NCBI GenBank assembly: GCA_022478985.1
Contig: JAKSZP010017381.1
Coordinates: forward strand, 44,348-108,347
Direction: 5' to 3'
DNA length: 64,000 nucleotides
Source: Massospora cicadina
Lineage: Eukaryota > Entomophthoromycota > Entomophthoromycetes > Entomophthorales > Entomophthoraceae
Positions 44,332 through 56,137 of this stretch are shown here, in pieces. A program made the position numbers and the translations under genes. How positions within the stretch are numbered: position 1 is the first letter of the stretch; every line of letters begins with the position of its first letter. The notes beneath the pieces were generated by a model. The model searched no databases. It was not told the origin of the DNA and saw only the letters and a program-made list of their open reading frames with translations.

Positions 44332-47300
44332 ATGGGGGAAACCTTCACCATAGGGATGTTGAATATCGCTGGACTCAAGGCCTCCCCATCCTGGGCTAGG
44401 AAACTGAGTTTTTTACAACACAATTTACCTGTGTATATCCTGGCCATCCAGGAGTCCCACTGTCCACGAGGTTCCGAGGAAGCTTGGAAAACAATGCTCC
44501 TCCCATCCATATCCTTTTGGTCAATGCACTGTGGGGTGCTAATTTGGAAAAATAATTTTTCAAATTTTTATCCTCAAAAACATTCCTAAATGGCTAAGTG
44601 CTTGTTGTCACTTTCTCATGGGCTGACGTAGCACACGCAATCATCAACATCTATGCCCCAAATGGTGCATGCGAGCATCAGGAATTTTTCTCATTGGTCA
44701 TATCCCTCCCGCTACCCCCAGACTCCTTCATAGTCAGCGAGATGAACTGTTGGCTAAACACACCAACGGACCAGTGGCCTTCCTCACCCCACGCCCCTCA
44801 GGGTCATGTAGAACTACACGTTCTAAAGGCCACCCTTGGGTTAATGGATGCGCTGCTGCAGCATGCCCCACTGCTTGAAAACATGACATGGCCCCACATC
44901 CACAAAAGTCAATTAAGGTCCATGACCCGCATCGACATTATTCTAATGCTGGAGAAATTTCAACCTCACATCTCCCACTTCAAGACAACAAAATTAGAAT
45001 TCAACTATCAACTGGTCTCACTAACCTACCACCTACCTGTAACGGCTGCTAAGGCCCCACATTGGTACAAAATCTGCCCCCTGAGCTCAGGTTGCCAGGA
45101 TCTTCCACATGGGTAGAAGAGGCAACTATGGCAAAAAAGTTTGTTGCACCGTTTAGTGTGGACCCCATTTCCACATGGGCAGCTTTCAAAGATGACACCA
45201 TCCGCCACTCTCGCCATCTCTCCTCCAGATGCTCATGAGCCATATCAGCGGTTATCTTGAGTGCTCTGGCAGAATTGGCACACTTGGAGTCCAACATCCC
45301 AGTTACAGGATACAGCTCAGCATGGGGACAGAAGTGGGCGGAGGCAGCTGCCCACCTCAACACTCAAAATACAACACAAACATCAGGTTTGTGTTCAGTA
45401 CAGGGCCACACGCATCACAAAAGGCGACAAGTGTACCGCACATTTCTTTAAAAAATTTTTGCACCACGCCAGAGCGTGGCCTGTACACAGGTGCAAAGAT
45501 CGGATAATTCCATTGCAGATACACTGGCCAAAGTGGCAATCGAAATGCAACAGTATTACTCCAAATTGTACCGCTCCAACCCAATTCAGCCGGCTGAAGT
45601 GGCGGAATTTCTCAACTGACCCCACATCTGCTCCATTTTCTGATACCCAGAAATAATGAATTTGATTACTATGAAAGAATTATGGACAGCCATTCGCGGT
45701 GCACCAAACCAAAAATGCACAGGCCCAGATGGCATTCCATATGAGTTCTACAAAAATATTTCAAATATATATCCCCATTGCTGCTCGCCTCACTTAACCA
45801 AAGCCTGATGGAAATGTGCCTCCTACCGGGAGGACATGAGGCCTTCACTGGCACACTCTTCAATAAAGGGGATAAGCTAGACTTAGACAACTGGCACCCC
45901 ATTTCTCTAACAAACACAGACACCAAAATTTTAACAAAAATCATGGCTAACCGTTTAGGGACTGTAGCATCTGCCACCATCTCCCCAGAACAATTCGGTT
46001 TCATCCCCAGAAGGTCAATTTGGGATAACGTGCACTCCGTGGCTAATGCATGTCAGTCCACAGCCTCTGGGGCACTTGTATTCTTGGACCAACAAAAGGC
46101 CTATGATAGACTTTACTGGAATACCTCAGGGCCTGCCTCCATCAATTCTGCCTACCCCCTCGCTTCATCAACTGGGTAATGCTGCTCACAGAATCTGCAA
46201 CAATGGCAGTGCGTGGCCCTGGCTTCCTAACGGAAGTAGTCCGCCCTCAAAGGGGCTTGCGACAAGGGGACCCCTCAGCCCACTCTTATACAACTTCAGC
46301 CTTGACCCACTACTGCGAAATGTGAATGCCCAACTCACTGGGGTCCACGTGCCAGGCCAAGCCCCAGTCAAGATAATGGCGTTTGCAGATGATTGTGTGG
46401 TGGGGGTGTCTAATAATCAAGATGCACGCGCGCTTGAAGCTCTCATCCAGGAGTATTCCCGGGTAAGCAATGTGGCACTGAACGCTTCCAAAACCGAAAT
46501 CATCCTCCTTGGTCAGTTTCAGAACTGCTGGACCCAAGCAATTAGTTCCCAACCCAGCCCATCTGCTCGCCCACATCCTTGCCCTACTAAGTCAAAACAC
46601 ACCGCCCCACTGGTGCTCCCCTTTGTGCCACGTCCTACCATAGGACCAGTACGCCATCTGGGCGTGTGGATGGAGGCAGGCGTGTATGCATCAGCAGTAA
46701 TGGAGAGTCACATTCTAGACAACGTGACAAAGCGCATCGCCTCCCTCAGAGCCCACCCTACTTCCCTTACTGGCAGGATTGTTTTAGCCAACTCCATGCT
46801 CCTCTCCAAAGTCTGGTTTGGAGCCCATGCCATCCCCTTCTCCCCAAGCTTCTACAGATCCTTGTACGCCTTGCTGCAAGGATGGCTTTGGTCAGGCCAC
46901 CTTCCACCAGTGCGGCTAGAGGTCATGTTTGGCCCTCATCATCAAGGTGGCATAGGCCTGCTTGACTTAAAGCCCATGCCGCCAAGATCCTGGGTACCTG
47001 GATTGCAGCCATCACCACCCCTACACTCCCCTCCCAACACTGGTCCCGCGCAGCCCACTCCAACTTCTCCCGCGCCTTGGGCCTCAACAATCCATCAAAC
47101 CCCCACTCCCTGATGAAATACCTCGCTTCACATACATCGGCCACAGGTCCTCACGGGACTAAAACCCACTACAAACAAATCCTCCTCTCCATGCGGAGCG
47201 CTGAGTGGAGAATTCATATTAGCGGACATACAACCCAAAGAGGCCGCCCCTCTCCTCAGTTCACACAAGAGGTACAGGGGCTACCCATACATGATGGCGT

Positions 47301-47946
47301 GATCCCCATTTGACCCTATATCCTATCCAGGGTGGACTACCTGGACATGATGGACATCCCTTACTCCATTGAGACCCAAAAAAATATCTGGAAATATGTA
47401 CACCATCCTCTGTTGCAACCTCAAGTCCACTCCCATGTATGGCGCTGCCTGAGGCAGGTGTATCATATAGCTGAGCGCTCTAACGCTTTACACACATCCT
47501 GTGTCGTGTGTGGCCAGTATGGAACGCTGTTTCACCACCTGGAGAAGTGCTAACCTCTAAAGTGATATGGCGCGAAGTTCAACGTCTTCTGGGCCAGGAT
47601 CAAACGCATCCCTTCAGTCTGTTAAGAGATATGTTCGCTCTATCAATGGCCTCCCCTTCTGCCCTCCCTTCGTGCTTTGGTGGTTGCAATCGCCATGTGG
47701 ACCATCCACACGATTGTCTTAGATGCCATCGCAGGCTCCACCCCCACCCTCCCAGAAGCGGTACACAGACTCTGGTCCCATTTGGTGGACCACTTTCAAG
47801 AGTGGATGTTTGGATACCTCCCACCGCGTTGCCAACAGCTAGTCTCTTCCTGGTTCCCAGTCTGGTTCATCAAATCAGACCCCTTCCTCCACATGTGCTC
47901 AATTGTGGCTATGGCCCCTTCACACATTTCCTCCCCCTCCCCATAA
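44332..47946 (+). pseudogene. LINE-A2 ORF2 (endonuclease, reverse transcriptase, CCHC)
   Basis: It starts MGETFTIGMLNIAGLKASPS at 44332 with AIQESHC. The GDFN site reads SEMN (about 44733-44744), and the late SDH is replaced by NYQ near 45005. RT: TGPDGIPYEFYK near 45720-45755, then FLDQQKAYDR and the same one-base loss before EYLRACL as in A1 (near 46118). RQGDP is followed by another frameshift near 46275. FADD lies at 46382-46393 inside the frame 46046-47113. The C-terminal CVVCGQYGTLFHHLEKC is at about 47500-47550. Confidence 0.88.
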
Positions 47947-48097
47947 GTAGCGTTCCCGCTGGCAATAAGAGATAGCATCGCTTCTCTGGGGTGCCTCCCC
48001 TGGTACTAAGTTTTGTCTCTTCTGAGTCATAATTGGAAGTGTCCATCCCATGGTCAGCCTTCCCCGCAATAAATTTAAATTTACATCACTTTTAGAA

Positions 48098-48660
48098 CTT
48101 CTATGAAAGAAACGATCTAGAATAAGAATTAAACAGTGAGTGATAGTGATATTGGCTATGCAGCTATAAATATTATACTTTATGTCTTATTTATATAAAC
48201 TATTTGAGGCTAAGTCCTATGGCGAAAAAGGCTTTATTGTCCTTAGTAAAATGTCATTATTTGATCATGTCCAATAAGCTTAACACTACCCAAATATATC
48301 CTAAACTTTATATATATACTAAAAATAAAAATAACTCAGTTTTTTGTTATTTAAATAGTCACTTACTTATCTGGACCAAGGTCAAACTAGTTCTATCATA
48401 AATTAACCAAAAAATCCCACATTTATTATAAGTATAATAAAAAGTTTAATACTAAGCATCTATTTATATATGTTGCACCTTGTAAAAAGCATTAATTAGT
48501 TTATTCTATATACATCAAAAACACTAAAGGCGGAACTTTAAAGAAGGTTTTCTTATAAAATTGGGCAATAATAATTTGATCAACAGTTTTTTGGACTATG
48601 CACCCAAGCGCTACCTGAACTTTGATCTATTGATTTTTTTTCAACAAAAAGTTATCTATC
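48098..48660. other. AT-rich stretch, nothing recognised
   Basis: A 65-codon frame at 48204-48401 has no motif. No repeat family named here is present. Confidence 0.4.
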
Positions 48661-49484
48661 TGTTGAACTTTGACTACATCAGATTTTTTGTTTTTCATCT
48701 GGGATTAAAGTCAGAGTTATAATCACATATTTATGAGGACAATAGCCCAGATGGCGATAGTTCTTAAGATATAATTTCCTTAAAAATAAGACTAGAGGCT
48801 GTATTCTCCTATCAATTTATTTGTACAATAGCTTCCTGTCATGATCTTCCTGATCACAAGTAATTTGCAATCTTAATATAATAAAAAGTATTAAATGTGA
48901 AAAGCTTATAATTAACAAACCTTAGAAGATTATTCTACAAAATATTTTTTTTCTAAAATTAAAAAACTTTATAGGGTTCAAGGTCCATCACAACTTTACC
49001 CATGACACCTCGCCTCACATAACCACTTAACTAGCATTCATGATGAAGGTCTTTAGAGGTCTACTGACTATTAGGCGTCCTGCTGTAACCCAGCTCAGCT
49101 TCATGGACAGTGTCTTACCAACATAATTATTTCAAGACAACACCTCCTTTGACGCTTTTAAAAAATAGGTAAACCATTGCTCCTAAGCAACAGTAGCACA
49201 TACAAAGGCAGTTCATACTACTAATTAGTAATTAAATTAATTTGTAATTCAAATGTCATTAAAAACAAATTTGACTTACCCAACAAAGCCCCCTATCCCG
49301 GGACATAAAGTCAAATATGATCAAGTGGAACTGCTAGGCCACGAATTTTTTATTTGTACTTAAATTTTTTTCAGTACTTAGTTGCTGATGTTTTTGTATA
49401 AGATATAATAAGTTTGATGTAAGCTAATATTATGTTCTCTTATCTAATCTAACCAGTTATTCAGGTCTAGTCAACTATTCAACA
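48661..49484 (-). repeat. 3' LTR of gypsy 2
   Basis: Shares long segments with 53699-54543, such as atgacacctcgcctcacat and gtggaactgctaggccac. The inner edge is next to the polypurine tract, which fixes the orientation as minus. Confidence 0.88.
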
Positions 49485-49497
49485 CTTTCCCCACCTT
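49485..49497 (-). promoter_or_regulatory. Polypurine tract of gypsy 2
   Basis: The minus strand reads aaggtggggaaag, directly abutting the 3' LTR that begins TGTTGAA. Confidence 0.7.
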
Positions 49498-50860
49498 AAC
49501 TGGATATAAGCGGAGGGTATCTTTCCTTCTTGATCATGTTATCCAAATTCTTGAAATCCTTAAAGTATAATCACAACCCCAGTAGCCTTTCTGCACAGGA
49601 TAAACGCGTCTTCCAAAGGCTCAGTTCCCCCATACAGTGTGCTATTATTAATTTAGATGTTATGCCTTCACTTTCTTGGGTCAGTTCAACTATTTAAGTC
49701 TCATCAGTAAATTGATGGTTTATCTCAAAAGTCAGCCACAAGTCATGTGGAACACAGTGAACCTGAGTCAGTCCCATTGATTTTGACTTCAATACAGATA
49801 ACTTCACAATGGATCAAACATGATCCACCTTTGACTGCCTCATTATGTTTTTGTGGCCCCGTGGCCTCTCAAAATATAAAAATCTAATTTGGCTTCATTT
49901 CTCATCAGATAGTGCTCTTTTTCCTGACTTCCTTTTTTCTCCTTCAAGTCTTTGTTTTTAAATAGCTTTATTTTTTCACTTTGCAGGTTGTATAACCACT
50001 TCAAGTTTTGCTTTTACCTGATATCTGAACTCTTGGAAGCCTATAAGGCTTTTACACTTGCATCCAAGCCCAATATGGCTATGGTCAATCTGATTGAAGC
50101 CAACCAAGGTCTACTCTTACCTCACTCAGTATCTAGGCTCTGGTGTGCTCCAACGACAGTTCATATCAACTTTCATGTTCCATTGAGCCTCAAAAATCGT
50201 GCTTTAAAAGATATTTGTATTTTTTGATCCATCACGCCCTTTGCAAAAGCCTATAAAAAGAGTTTCCTGAAAGATATATTTCCCAGATGGCTTTACTTGG
50301 AGCGTGCGTTTGCTTCCTTCCAGCAGCCTTTCCATTAGACATTGTGCCTGACATGCACAGAGTGCTAGATGAAGCCTAAAAAATGTTTTGAGCAAAAGTA
50401 TTTCTTCTCCTAGCTTGTTCTTATATCAAAAACCTTCTCACCAACTGTATCTTTCTTTCCACAGCTTTCTACCCTGAGTGTAACCTCTATAGCCTATTCC
50501 AAAGACTATTCTAATGGCCGCTTCCCATGATTTGATGGCCCTTTCTTAGTTGGCCAGGCCAACGTGCCTGGTGCTGAGTCTTCTTAGGCTTAGAACACCT
50601 TTGGCAGAGCCTTGACATCCAGGACTTGTACAAAATTTGCATTTCTCCCCCAATCACTCTTCTTCAGGTTACACCCATGCAAGCTCACTATTTTACCCCT
50701 CATAAAGTAAAGGTATCCAATTCAAACAATGCTAAAGCTTCCAAAAATATAAATCAAAAGTTTTTTTATTTATTAATTGTGTTTGTATTTTTATTTTTTA
50801 TTTTATGATTTTATATTTTTTCTTTTTCTTTTTATTTCCTTTTTTCCTTTTTCTTTTTAT
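49498..50860. other. 3' noncoding part of gypsy 2
   Basis: Between the integrase end and the polypurine tract. Frames at 49952-50227 (plus) and 50204-50395 (minus) have no motif. T-rich runs lie at 50760-50870. Confidence 0.4.
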
Positions 50861-50869
50861 TCCTTATGA

Positions 50870-51960
50870 GACAAATGAAGAAACTTAGCATAATCTCGAT
50901 TTACAACCCAACCATCTTGATCCTTGATGGTGTATACACCTTCTAAAGATTTCTCCAATTTTGATAAAAGGACCTCTTAAAAGTGAGGCCAACTTGTGCG
51001 CACAGCCCATGGTACAGGTGTCACATATGCTACCAAGTCTCCTTCTTGACACTTGAACATGGCAACTTGATTAATGTCATTTTAACTCAACTGACTTGTT
51101 TTTTTAGCTAATCACGTTCTGATAAACCTCATACTGCAACTTGATAGATATCTTTACCAGTTTTTGATATCTCATAGGGCTAACTACCTCAATTGAATTG
51201 AGTGTTGAATATGACAACGGAATAGAGCTGACTTTCTACCATACAAAAATCAAAACAGAGAGTGACCAGTGCTGCTCCTATGTCCAATGTTGTATGAAAA
51301 CACTGTAGCGCCAATGAAGGTAGCTCATTTTGATGGCGCCGTGGCTGCGTTTTTGTGCAATATGCTGACTAGGGTGCCATTCACTCGTTTTAATACTATT
51401 AGTCTCAGTGTGGTATGGTTTCACCAACACTCCTTTAATAGACATCAGTTCATCAAGCGTTGCACCATTTGTGCAGCAAAATCTGTTCCATTGTCTATCA
51501 GGATCTTCTGAGGACATCTGTGCTTGTAGACAATATTTTTTATAATTTTTTAGCAGTTGATAAGGCCCTGAAGTCTCATATTGCTTTTGCATCCACTGAT
51601 TTCGTCAGATAATTGATATCAACAATGATATATCTGTTGCCCAGGCTACTCATGGACAAGGGGATGTCAGCTATAAATGATACCATATACCAGCCTAGTT
51701 GGTTTTATTGTTTTTACATTCAACTTTTATTAGGATTTTACTATTTGGCATTAATGAAAGTTGTTGATTATATTTGATTATCAAATTGCATGGAATCCCT
51801 AAAGTATTTGAAATTAAATTAATTCCAGCATCTTGGTCAATCCTCCATGTCCAACGGCCTTGTGGACCTGGGTAATAATATCCATCCGTTCAGAAGGCTT
51901 CAGAAATAATCTACGCTGTCCATCAGCATTAAGTTTATATAAAACTAAATTCCAATATTC
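50870..51960 (-). pseudogene. Gypsy 2 integrase, broken
   Basis: On the minus strand: a zinc-finger remnant HKAVGHGGLTKMLEL near 51830-51875; the core with KHRCPQKILIDNGTDFAAQM near 51470-51530 (second Asp in DNGTDF); KRVNGTLVSILHKNAA near 51340-51390, where Glu of the usual ERxNG string is replaced by Lys; and a GPY/F-like end, CQEGDLVAYVTPVP then EGVYTIKDQDGWVV, at 50920-51050. Several stops separate these parts. No chromodomain is seen after it. Confidence 0.75.
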
Positions 51961-52027
51961 AATGTCCTTTAATGTCTCTCAATAGCCTTATTTACTTCAG
52001 GCAGCTCATCCTCATAAATCCAGTTAA

Positions 52028-52600
52028 TCATTTTTCATGTAGCTCATCAGCTAAATTACTCATAATGGCCACAATCAGCATGGCTATGTTCATACCCTTA
52101 CAACTTGGGGCATCTGCTGTATGACTAGGCCCTTCATCTGGTATGTTCTCAATTATCTGCTGTTTATACATATTAGTGACTACTTCAGTTGCTTCAGGTA
52201 TCTTGACCTTCATTTGAGAGCAGGTCACCGCAAATACATTCATGGAGTCTTCATTGCCAGCACACTCTTTTTTATCAGGTGTGACTAGTGTTTTCTGTCA
52301 CAACAAAGCTCCCACTTATATTGTGCTTGCTCTTTTACCTCCTTCTGAGAGTTGACTGGATGGACGACATTGGCGCTAAGTTGGTGGCATCTGGAGGCAT
52401 AGTGCATCTACAATTGCAATTGTAACAAGTAATTTAGCTCAATGGGTGTAGTGCCTTAGTGTTTTTGGGGCTCTAAGTTTTAACAGGATGATTGCTGACA
52501 GTCATCTTGTTATTTTCAAAGGGTTTTCCTGCAAATGCTGCAGGTCCTGATCTGTATTCAGTATTGGGAGGGACATGATTTTGTGAGCGTCTGTGTAGAT
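52028..52600 (-). other. Linker and deletion region of gypsy 2
   Basis: The frame 52243-52028 contains SMNVFAVTCSQMKVKIPEAT and NIPDEGPSHTADAP, an acidic linker before the integrase zinc finger. No protease DTG, YxDD or RNase H motif occurs between this and gag, so the deletion junction must lie in or just right of this stretch. Confidence 0.5.
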
Positions 52601-52602
52601 AA

Positions 52603-53320
52603 TCAACCAGCTTGGATCTTGAGAGATTTTGTATGTGGCAGGAGCAAAGTATTTGCCAAATTTAGGTAGGGTTGCACTACATGTTGCAATGCAATCTTGG
52701 CATTGAAATTAATCATGGCCTTTGCGCTTAAGAGAAATTGAGCTTTACAATAGAATTGATTCACAAATTCATCAATTTTTTCAGCTTTCTTAACCAATAT
52801 TCATAAATTTGGATTTTAAGGTCAACATTCTTTTTAGACCTCCAAATTCACGAAGTATGGCCTCATTGACTTCAACATAAGTAGGGTTTTCATCCAAGTG
52901 AAGCATAATTAGTTTGAAACTCCATTCGTCCAAGAAGTAAATAATAATAGCTGCTTTGTTGTGATCACTGGCCCCATACATGGCCATTTTGAATCGTTTA
53001 CCAAAAGTGGCCACGCTCCTATTCTTATTAACCCTTTGCACTCCGCTGTCCCCTCCTAGGGGACAGCGGAGTGCAAAGGGCTAGAATTATGATGTCCCCT
53101 GAGAGGGGACAGTGGAGTGCAAAGGGTTAAAAGCAGGCAGGTTTAGAGGTTTGTGATTATTATTCTCCAGTTCATGGTGATTGTGATTGCTTCTTTTCTG
53201 GCTTGAACCAGGTGTCTCTAGGCGCTGAAGCGCTGGTTTACAGTTAGAGGAACTTAAGTTGGCTAAAGCAACCATTCTACATGGCATTTGCTGATGTGGC
53301 CTAGGATAAACTTAGTATTG
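52603..53320 (-). pseudogene. Gypsy 2 gag, interrupted by a MITE
   Basis: The frame 53287-53087 (MPCRMVALANLSSSNCKPAL to HKPLNLPAFN) is the N-terminal, Ser/Asn/Gln-rich part. The MITE at 53032-53126 follows. Then 53041-52790 gives NKNRSVATFGKRFKMAMYGA and ILREFGGLKRMLTLKSKFMN, and 52797-52603 continues with KKAEKIDEFVNQFYCKAQFL, the capsid-like helical region of retrotransposon Gag. Leaving out the MITE and one TTAA makes the first two parts one uninterrupted frame. Gag forms the particle in which reverse transcription occurs. Confidence 0.7.
53032..53126. mobile_element. 95 bp TTAA-flanked MITE (piggyBac-type ends)
   Basis: Ends are ccctttgcactccgctgtcc and its inverted partner ggacagtggagtgcaaaggg, with TTAA at 53028-53031 and 53127-53130. 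TTAA duplication and CCC...GGG ends are the known hallmark of the piggyBac superfamily. The left half is itself a perfect 23 bp inverted repeat with a 3-base spacer (53032-53080), so the terminal repeat occurs three times in 95 bp. No coding capacity. Confidence 0.85.
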
Positions 53321-53679
53321 ACATCTGATAATTCATCCTCATGATATTCAGCAAAAACTCTGTCAATAGAATTGCTTTTGGCGTGCTAGCTTTGACCATA
53401 GTCCCAATTCTTCGTTATTGTTATTTCCTCATTCAAATTTGTTTATTTGCAATTAAAGTACAGAAATCACATGATCCTTCTCTCTGATTAATTTCTTTAG
53501 ATTATTCACTTCTCCATGTAGAGTATTAATTGACTCATTGATAAAAGTAACATCTTCAGTAAGATTATCAGTTTGATAGTTCATGATGTCCTCTGAGCCT
53601 TAAGAATTTCGCAAATTCAGTCTATAAAATTGATATAGGTTAGGATTGTTCCCCTGCTTGATATGCTCACCATCTGCCA

Positions 53680-53697
53680 TCCCAGCCATGAGCGCCA
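53680..53697 (-). promoter_or_regulatory. Primer binding site of gypsy 2
   Basis: The minus strand reads TGGCGCTCATGGCTGGG one base inside the 5' LTR. Starting with TGG, it would pair with the CCA end of a tRNA. Which tRNA I cannot say. Confidence 0.6.
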
Positions 53698-53698
53698 C

Positions 53699-54543
53699 TG
53701 CTGAAGTTTTGGCCTACTTTGGATGGTCTGGTTCTTTGTCTGGATTAAAGTCAAAGTTACGCCCGCCTATTATATGAGGACCCTAAATAGATGGTGATAG
53801 TTATTGAGATTTAAACTCTTTGGAGAAAACTTTGAGGCTGTATTCTCCTGTCATTTAAATGTACAATGGCTTCCTAAACCGATCTTAATGACCACAAGTA
53901 ATTTCTCAACTTAATACAACTGAAAAGTAATAAATACAAAAAGTTTGTATATTTCAAACACCAAAAGATCTTGAAGCTAAAGAGTTGTTTTTTATTTGTC
54001 TAAAATTAGAGAGAATTTATAGGGTTTAATCTTAATCACACCTTTCCTATGACACCTCGCCTCACATCGCCACTTAACCAGCAGATCACAATGAGAAGCC
54101 ACAGAGGATCTAAATTCTATTAGCATAATGCTGTAATCCATCTCAGCTTTGTGGACAATGTCTAATCAACACAATTACCTTAAGGCAGCGTTTCCTATAA
54201 CGCATCTGAAAATAGCTAAACCATCACTTCTCTTAAGCAACAATAGCATATACCAAGGTAGTTTTTACCACTAATTAGTAATCAATTTTATTGTAAATCA
54301 ATTGACATCAAAAACTAATTTTGACTAAACCAACAAAGCCCCCAACCCCAGGCCATTAAGTCAAATCTGATTAAGTGGAACTGCTAGGCCACAAACCCTA
54401 AGCTTTGTTTGTTTTTAGAATATTTTTAGTTCTTAGTTGCTGATATGTTTGACATAAGATATGATAAGTTAGACATAACCTAAATTTTATTATCTCTTAT
54501 ATTTAATTTATCCAACAATTCAGGTCCAGTCAACCATTCAACA
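53699..54543 (-). repeat. 5' LTR of gypsy 2
   Basis: 845 bp, starts TGCTGAAG (plus strand) and ends ATTCAACA. It is aligned with 48661-49484 throughout, with many substitutions and small indels. Confidence 0.88.
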
Positions 54544-54873
54544 CTTCACTACCTTAGTTTGACATTTAATTAAATAAAATTTAAATCTTATAAATTCTAG
54601 TAAGTAAATTTTAAAAGTAGCATATATCTAAATTTAAAACTTATTTTATCAAAAATTGATTATTAGTAAAATTTATGATAACTATCCTTGTTATTATAAA
54701 AATTAACCAATAATAGCACTTTTAGTAACTAATTGTATCTCTTTATACACTTTTATTTTCATGAAATACAATTTATAACAATTATAAATACATATAAATT
54801 GGTAAAATAAAGTAGAGAACTTTATGTTACTTAGAGTCAATCTGAAATATATCAAATTTATAAGTAATTCTAT

Positions 54874-54924
54874 CTTGATGCATGGCGGCTCACCCTTTTG
54901 GGTTGGGCACCACTAATTTGAAAA
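54874..54924 (+). mobile_element. R3 retroposon, 3'-end fragment
   Basis: ggcggctcacccttttgggt then tgggcaccactaatttgaaaaa. The flanks agtaattctat (54863-54873) and agtaaatctat (54925-54935) differ at one base. Confidence 0.6.
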
Positions 54925-54935
54925 AGTAAATCTAT

Positions 54936-56130
54936 TTTTAACTAACAGAGTAGCTGCTTAAAATATAAAATTCTACTAGTTGCTGCTCTAAATATAACTA
55001 GTTGCCATGCCCCTACAGCAGTGTATCACACAGAAAATATATATGAAATTTAGCTCAGTTAGATAAAGCTTACTAGTCAGGGTTTACCATATTAGGGCTT
55101 ACCAATCAATACAAGTTTGAGATAAATTAAGTTGCTAAATTATTGTAGCCCATTCTTTTAAAAAGTCTTGTATTGCCAAAATTTGATTGTAATAAGCAGT
55201 AAATTAATATAAAAAAAGTTAAATGTTGACCTCATATTTTGGCCAGTATTAATTATCAATTTTTAGCATTATAAAGAATTGAGATTAGCGTTATTAAAAT
55301 AGATGTGAATGTATACTCAGAAGCTAAATTAGCCCCAATAAAGTACCAGATCTGAACTCACATACATATATTCCTGAGAATGCTTCAATGATGTTTAGTT
55401 TTGCAGATTTACCTACATGATTATTATACAAATATTTCATTAAAAAATATTAAAAAATTATAGCTCACCAATGTAGTACTTTTTTGCTGATTTTCTGTTT
55501 TTAAATGGTGCAAAATGTCTTGCTTAACCTTGATCAACTTATAAAAATTCATTAGATATTAATAGCTTTAATTACTTTTAATATAAGCCCTAAGTTCTAT
55601 ACAGCTAAATTTTATGAGTTGACAAAAAAGGCCACTACATGTGCCTTATGTTTCACTCTAGCTTTATTAGCTAAAAATGTCCGTTAATTTGCACCTGATA
55701 CCCTTGAAAATATAAGAAAAACTTTCTAAACACTTACTTTTTATTAACAAAGTCCTAAGTCCAGTTCTGTATTGAGGATAAACTCACATCATAATACTCA
55801 ACCAACAAAAAGACTTTTTCATGTCTGCTACTGCCCATTGCAGTCCAAACCACTAATAATCCACATATAATTTTCTACAAATGAAAATTAGATTTTGATA
55901 AAAATTGATTTAAAGTTATCATATTTTAATCTGAACTTTAGAGTTCTTTTACAACATTAAATTATATAATTTTTAATTAAAACCTTATAAAACAGAAAAA
56001 AGTAGAAAAATATGCCATATAATAATTAATAGACCACAAATGCTTTAGTTTATCTGATTTTTAACAAAGATGATAGCAAGCTTTAACAAATAACTATTTG
56101 GGCCTAACAAGATTAAGTACATTAATGTTT
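54936..56130. other. AT-rich stretch, nothing recognised
   Basis: No frame over 60 codons and no repeat that matches another part of the window. Confidence 0.45.
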
Positions 56131-56137
56131 TATATGT

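Larger units (their letters stand above)
42823..48080 (+). mobile_element. LINE-A2, full-length non-LTR retrotransposon
   Basis: Sister of A1, 5.26 kb, on the plus strand. A perfect 17 bp target duplication, ttacatcacttttagaa, lies at 42806-42822 and 48081-48097. The 3' end has aataaatttaaat and no long poly(A). The undamaged duplication suggests that this is the younger of the two A copies, yet it too is broken. Confidence 0.95.
48661..54543 (-). mobile_element. Ty3/gypsy element lacking reverse transcriptase (gypsy 2)
   Basis: LTRs lie at 48661-49484 and 53699-54543, both starting TG(T/C)TGAA and ending TTCAACA. A primer binding site and polypurine tract lie just inside them. Order on the minus strand: gag, a short linker, integrase. 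RT and RNase H are absent between about 52600 and 51960, so this copy carries a large internal deletion. No clear 5 bp target duplication (ctatc against cttca). The LTRs differ greatly by eye, so the insertion is old. Confidence 0.88.

Noticed and set aside
29948..48080. A1 and A2 as arms of one large inverted duplication
   Set aside because: Each has its own, different target-site duplication and unrelated flanks, so they are separate insertions that happen to lie in opposite orientation.
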